A stretch of DNA of 64,000 nt, taken from assembly GCA_944325435.1 (NCBI GenBank), contig CALVAC010000001.1, forward strand, positions 124,001 through 188,000, written 5' to 3'. The notes beneath the pieces are model-generated. The model saw only the letters and a program-made list of their open reading frames with translations, searched no databases and was not told the DNA's origin. This DNA is from an uncultured Bacteroidales bacterium. Its GTDB lineage: Bacteria; Bacteroidota; Bacteroidia; Bacteroidales; UBA932. Positions 60,859-64,000 of the stretch are shown here, in pieces (the first letter of the stretch is position 1; each line of letters opens with the position of its first letter). The translations under genes were made by a program, and so were the position numbers.

Positions 60859-63039
60859 TCATTTGTTTGTTACAGTTATCTGCCCGTCCTTGACGGAAAT
60901 CTCGATGTCGGATTCACGGTGTACGGTTCCGTCGAGTATCGCCTTTGCAAGCAGGTTGACCAGTTCACGCTGCATCAGCCTCTTGATAGGACGCGCACCG
61001 TATGCAGGTTCGTAGCCCTTGGTGACCATATAGTCCTCGAACTCCCTTGTAAACGATATTGACACCCCGTTCTCGGCAAGTTTCTTCTTCAGGTCGTTCA
61101 TCTGCAGATGCAGGATTTCCCTGATGTCCTTCTGTGAAAGCGGCTCGAACATGATGATCTCGTCAATCCTGTTGAGGAATTCCGGTCTTACGGTCTGCTT
61201 CAGAATATCCAGCACATCCTTCTTGCATTCAAGAAGCATGTCTGCACGCTTCTCTTGCGCAGCTTTTTCTGCTGACGGGTCGGAATCTTTCAGCCCGACT
61301 ACAGGCAGTTTTTCCATATAGTTCTGGATCACATCAGCCCCCACATTGGAAGTCATGATCAGGATTGTGTTCTTGAAATCGACAGTCCTGCCCTTGTTGT
61401 CGGTCAGACGCCCGTCATCAAGCACCTGCAGCAGAATGTTGAACACATCCGGATGCGCCTTCTCTATCTCGTCGAGCAGGATGACGGAATAAGGTTTGCG
61501 TCTTACAGCCTCCGTCAGCTGTCCGCCCTCGTCATAACCTACATATCCCGGAGGCGCACCTACAAGACGGCTCACTGAATGACGCTCCTGATATTCACTC
61601 ATATCGATACGCGTCATCATGTTCTCGTCATTGAACAGGAACTCCGCAAGAGCCTTTGCAAGCTCGGTCTTTCCGACACCGGTGGTACCCATGAACAGGA
61701 AAGATCCTATAGGTCTCTTCTCGTTCTGCAGACCTGCACGGCTTCGACGCACCGCATCCGCGACAGCCTGTATCGCCTGGTCCTGACCTACCACCCTCTT
61801 GTGAAGCTCTGTCTCCATACGGAGCAATTTCTCCCTCTCGCTTTCAAGCATCCTTTTCACAGGAATACCGGTCCATTTTGCCACAACCTCGGCGATATCT
61901 TCCGGAGTGACCGCCTCGGTAATGATAGGATCCTTGATAGCAGCCTGCTGCGCCGTCAGTTCGTCTATCTTCTTCTTGGTATCGGCCATCTTGCCGTATC
62001 TGATCTCTGCGACCTTGCCATAGTCGCCAGCCCTCTCGGCATTCTGCGCCTCTATCCGGTAGTCCTCAATCTTCTGACGCGCCTCCTGAAGCCCCGAGAG
62101 TATTTTCTTCTCTTCCTGCCACTTCTTCATCAGCACATCCCTCTGCGCATTGAGAGACTTCAGGTCCTCATTGATCTTGTCCATCTTCATGGACACTCCC
62201 TCACGCTTGATAGCCTCCCTTTCTATCTCCAGCTGACGGATCTTGCTGTTGAGGTCATCGATAGGTTCAGGCACGGAATTCATCTCCAGCCTCAGCTTGG
62301 ATGCAGCCTCATCCACAAGGTCTATCGCCTTGTCCGGAAGGAACCTGTTGGTGATGTACCTGTGGGAAAGCTCCACAGCCGCAATCAGGGCATCATCCTC
62401 GATACGCACCTTGTGGTGGTTCTCATACCTTTCCTTCAGACCTCTCAGGATGGATATGGACTCTGCCGGAGTCGGTTCGTCCACCATCACCATCTGGAAC
62501 CTCCTCTCCAGAGCCTTGTCGGTCTCGAAATACTTCTGGTACTCATCCAGAGTGGTCGAACCGATAGTCCTCAGCTCTCCTCTGGCAAGCGCCGGCTTCA
62601 GGATGTTGGATGCATCCATCGCCCCGGATGTCCTGCCGGCTCCGACAAGCGTATGTATCTCATCTATGAACAGGATGATCTCACCATCGCTGTCCACCAC
62701 TTCCTTGACAACCCCCTTGAGCCTCTCCTCGAACTCGCCCTGGTATTTGGCACCGGCAATCAAGGCACCGAGGTCAAGGGAATATATCTTCTTTGATTTC
62801 AGATTTTCCGGGACCTGGCCATCGACAATCTTCTGGGCAATGCCCTCCGATATCGCAGTCTTTCCGACTCCCGGCTCACCCACCAGTATAGGGTTGTTCT
62901 TGGTCCTCCGGCTCAGGATCTGGAGCACCCTTCGGATCTCCTCATCCCTGCCGATCACAGGATCAAGCTTCCCCTGTGCCGCCTTGTCATTAAGATTGAC
63001 GGCAAATTTTTCAAGATTCTCTAATTTATTCTCTGCCAT
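60859..63039 (-). CDS. clpB: ClpB-type disaggregase lacking the N-terminal domain
   Basis: 726 residues from the ATG at 63039, against about 860 for a full ClpB. It starts directly at MAENKLENLEKFAVNLNDKA just before the first AAA+ module (VIGRDEEIRRVLQILSRRTK, Walker A GEPGVGKTAISEG); the whole N-domain of about 140 residues is missing. The M-domain coiled coil (about 270-380) and second AAA+ module (FMGTTGVGKTELAKALAEFL, LDEIEKAHPDVFN) are complete, ending in the D2-small domain. The 174 bases upstream hold only the secG terminator and leader, so no N-domain was lost to a frameshift there. ClpB works with DnaK to dissolve aggregates. Co-transcribed with the HdeD-like gene. Confidence 0.93.
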   Translation of the reverse strand: MAENKLENLEKFAVNLNDKAAQGKLDPVIGRDEEIRRVLQILSRRTKNNPILVGEPGVGKTAISEGIAQKIVDGQVPENLKSKKIYSLDLGALIAGAKYQGEFEERLKGVVKEVVDSDGEIILFIDEIHTLVGAGRTSGAMDASNILKPALARGELRTIGSTTLDEYQKYFETDKALERRFQMVMVDEPTPAESISILRGLKERYENHHKVRIEDDALIAAVELSHRYITNRFLPDKAIDLVDEAASKLRLEMNSVPEPIDDLNSKIRQLEIEREAIKREGVSMKMDKINEDLKSLNAQRDVLMKKWQEEKKILSGLQEARQKIEDYRIEAQNAERAGDYGKVAEIRYGKMADTKKKIDELTAQQAAIKDPIITEAVTPEDIAEVVAKWTGIPVKRMLESEREKLLRMETELHKRVVGQDQAIQAVADAVRRSRAGLQNEKRPIGSFLFMGTTGVGKTELAKALAEFLFNDENMMTRIDMSEYQERHSVSRLVGAPPGYVGYDEGGQLTEAVRRKPYSVILLDEIEKAHPDVFNILLQVLDDGRLTDNKGRTVDFKNTILIMTSNVGADVIQNYMEKLPVVGLKDSDPSAEKAAQEKRADMLLECKKDVLDILKQTVRPEFLNRIDEIIMFEPLSQKDIREILHLQMNDLKKKLAENGVSISFTREFEDYMVTKGYEPAYGARPIKRLMQRELVNLLAKAILDGTVHRESDIEISVKDGQITVTNK

Positions 63040-63110
63040 ATTACTGTTCTCCTTTTTTATTCCCGGAACAGGCACATACAGCAGACTTGCGATGCCCTCG
63101 CATCAGGATG

Positions 63111-63147
63111 CAACACAAACGCTGCCCGTTCCGAAGAACAGACAGCG
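63111..63147 (-). terminator. UUCG-loop hairpin between secG and clpB
   Basis: On the minus strand CGCTGTCTGTTC, loop TTCG, GAACGGGCAGCG (63147-63120), 12 pairs with two G-T, then TTTGTGTTG. It probably ends the secG transcript; the T tract is poor, so partial readthrough into clpB is possible. Confidence 0.6.
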
Positions 63148-63213
63148 TATGGTCAAATTATATTCCATCGTTCCCGGGCATGACATTTTGTCAGTCGCCT
63201 TCGGGGATATCCT

Positions 63214-63567
63214 CTACTCCTCGGCGGCCTCAGGAGACACCTCCGGACTCTCTGCCGGAAGCGGTGCAGAAGGGAATTCAGGAGCCTGCTCCGTGACATT
63301 TTCCACGGCATCGATGTCAATGCCTGTCCTGGTGGAGCTGCTGGTCGTGAAAGTCGTCACTATGGAAACGACAAAAATGAATGCCACAAGCCCCCAGGTA
63401 ATCTTCTCGAGCATATCTGCAGTCTGACGCACACCGAAAGTCTGGTTACCGGCGACAAAATTGCTTGCCAGTCCGCCTCCCTTGCTGTTCTGCAGCAGAA
63501 CTACAACTGTAATGAAGATACTTGCAAGAATGACAAGCACTATCAGAATTGTAAATACTACATTCAT
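63214..63567 (-). CDS. secG: Preprotein translocase subunit SecG
   Basis: 117 residues with two membrane helices: NVVFTILIVLVILASIFITV and KITWGLVAFIFVVSIVTTF, joined by the conserved LQNSKGGGLASNFVAGNQTF loop. This is the standard SecG fold, stimulating SecYEG-driven export. The C-terminal tail (about 35 residues) is acidic, Pro/Glu-rich (APLPAESPEVSPEAAEE), as in other Bacteroidetes SecG. It lies 15 bases after the stop of the TPR-type gene whose 3' part ends the window. Confidence 0.95.
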   Translation of the reverse strand: MNVVFTILIVLVILASIFITVVVLLQNSKGGGLASNFVAGNQTFGVRQTADMLEKITWGLVAFIFVVSIVTTFTTSSSTRTGIDIDAVENVTEQAPEFPSAPLPAESPEVSPEAAEE

Positions 63568-63582
63568 ATTATTATACCTGTT

Positions 63583-64000
63583 TTAATTTTCCGGACCCAA
63601 TTTTTCAATAAGGGCTGCAAAGTAAGCATTTTTTTCTGGATATGCCAAAATAAGTTTAGAATAAATCTCTTTTGCCTGCTGACAATAACCCTGTTCCGCA
63701 TATATCCGGGCAAGTGTCTCGGTACAGAAATCCATATCGAACCCGGACTCTACCTCCGGGACAGCCACATCTGCATCCGATGAGACAAACCTGCGGAACG
63801 AGTCATCCTCCGACTGCTTCACCTTTGCATACTGCGCCTGGGAAAAATAGTCTCCGACACCTCTGAATCCGCTGCCGTGCATTTCCCGGACAGATTCTCC
63901 GGACAAGGTCCCGCCCGTCTCCGGAAGCGGGCGCTTCTCCTCCACGGGCAGACGGACAGCCACGGAATCCTTCCTGAGCAGCGACAGGACCTTGCCCCTG
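63583..64000 (-). CDS. TPR-type protein, C-terminal fragment
   Basis: The last 138 residues of a protein whose start lies beyond the window; the frame is open to the edge. The end carries a single TPR-like helix pair, TETLARIYAEQGYCQQAKEI then YSKLILAYPEKNAYFAALIE, while the middle is low-complexity and acidic. In Bacteroidales a small TPR protein commonly precedes secG, together with an LptE-like lipoprotein, so the same order is likely here. No function can be given from this piece. Confidence 0.6.
   Translation of the reverse strand, partial: RGKVLSLLRKDSVAVRLPVEEKRPLPETGGTLSGESVREMHGSGFRGVGDYFSQAQYAKVKQSEDDSFRRFVSSDADVAVPEVESGFDMDFCTETLARIYAEQGYCQQAKEIYSKLILAYPEKNAYFAALIEKLGPEN

Noticed and set aside
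61579..63427. Long rightward frames (405 and 394 codons) over clpB and secG
   Set aside because: Antisense shadows of clearly identified ClpB and SecG.

Overview
The window reads as chromosomal DNA of a Bacteroidales bacterium with a GC content near 50-53%. Supporting signs are many TAnnTTTG -7 boxes with TTTG-like -33 boxes about 19-21 bases upstream, little Shine-Dalgarno sequence, two S46 dipeptidyl peptidases, a DUF4876/TonB-receptor operon, a fimbrillin lipoprotein ending in a FISUMP domain, a NagB/PIG-L fusion, an EF-G2 paralog and a YeiH-type transporter. The genus cannot be read from this sequence; the GC suggests a lineage outside the AT-rich Bacteroides.

Layout. 0-5.5 kb: a cut-off dehydratase-activator ATPase, then a leftward operon encoding an S41 protease/GH43 fusion, a polyprenyl diphosphate synthase and a U32 protein. 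5.7-11.1 kb: rdgB, two esterases and a membrane pyrophosphatase. 11.2-15.3 kb: the NagB/PIG-L fusion, an M16 peptidase and a secreted protein. 15.4-25.8 kb: housekeeping genes (dnaX, lptB, efp, ispH, cmk, rnhB), a sigma-54-type response regulator, EF-G2 and an XRE regulator. 25.8-31.5 kb: an esterase, an S46 peptidase, an Mrp ATPase and a MATE pump. 31.5-33.2 kb: an AT-rich AlbA_2/HATPase gene that looks foreign, followed by a second MATE pump. 34.8-37.3 kb: an outer-membrane barrel, a YeiH family transporter and a peroxiredoxin.

37.3-43 kb is the accessory block. It holds a decayed thioredoxin pseudogene, a TolC/HlyD/MFS drug-efflux operon, and a toxin-antitoxin pair lying between a complete tRNA-Gly gene and a 26-bp copy of its middle, which looks like the scar of a tRNA-targeted element. 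43.1-52.6 kb: pheS with a cupin gene, a tandem-DUF1080 lipoprotein, then a rightward peptide-use cluster (C69 dipeptidase, a membrane polyferredoxin with an HMA-like domain, S46 peptidase). 52.7-60 kb: a leftward TonB receptor/DUF4876/outer-membrane barrel/fimbrillin-FISUMP operon. 60.2-64 kb: a ClpB without its N-domain, an HdeD-like membrane protein, secG and the end of a TPR protein.

The strongest candidates for something undescribed are the protease-glycosidase fusion (2876-5518), the ferredoxin/HMA membrane protein among peptidases (48282-50336), the four-gene surface operon (52750-60017) and the tRNA-bracketed toxin-antitoxin scar (41946-42974).
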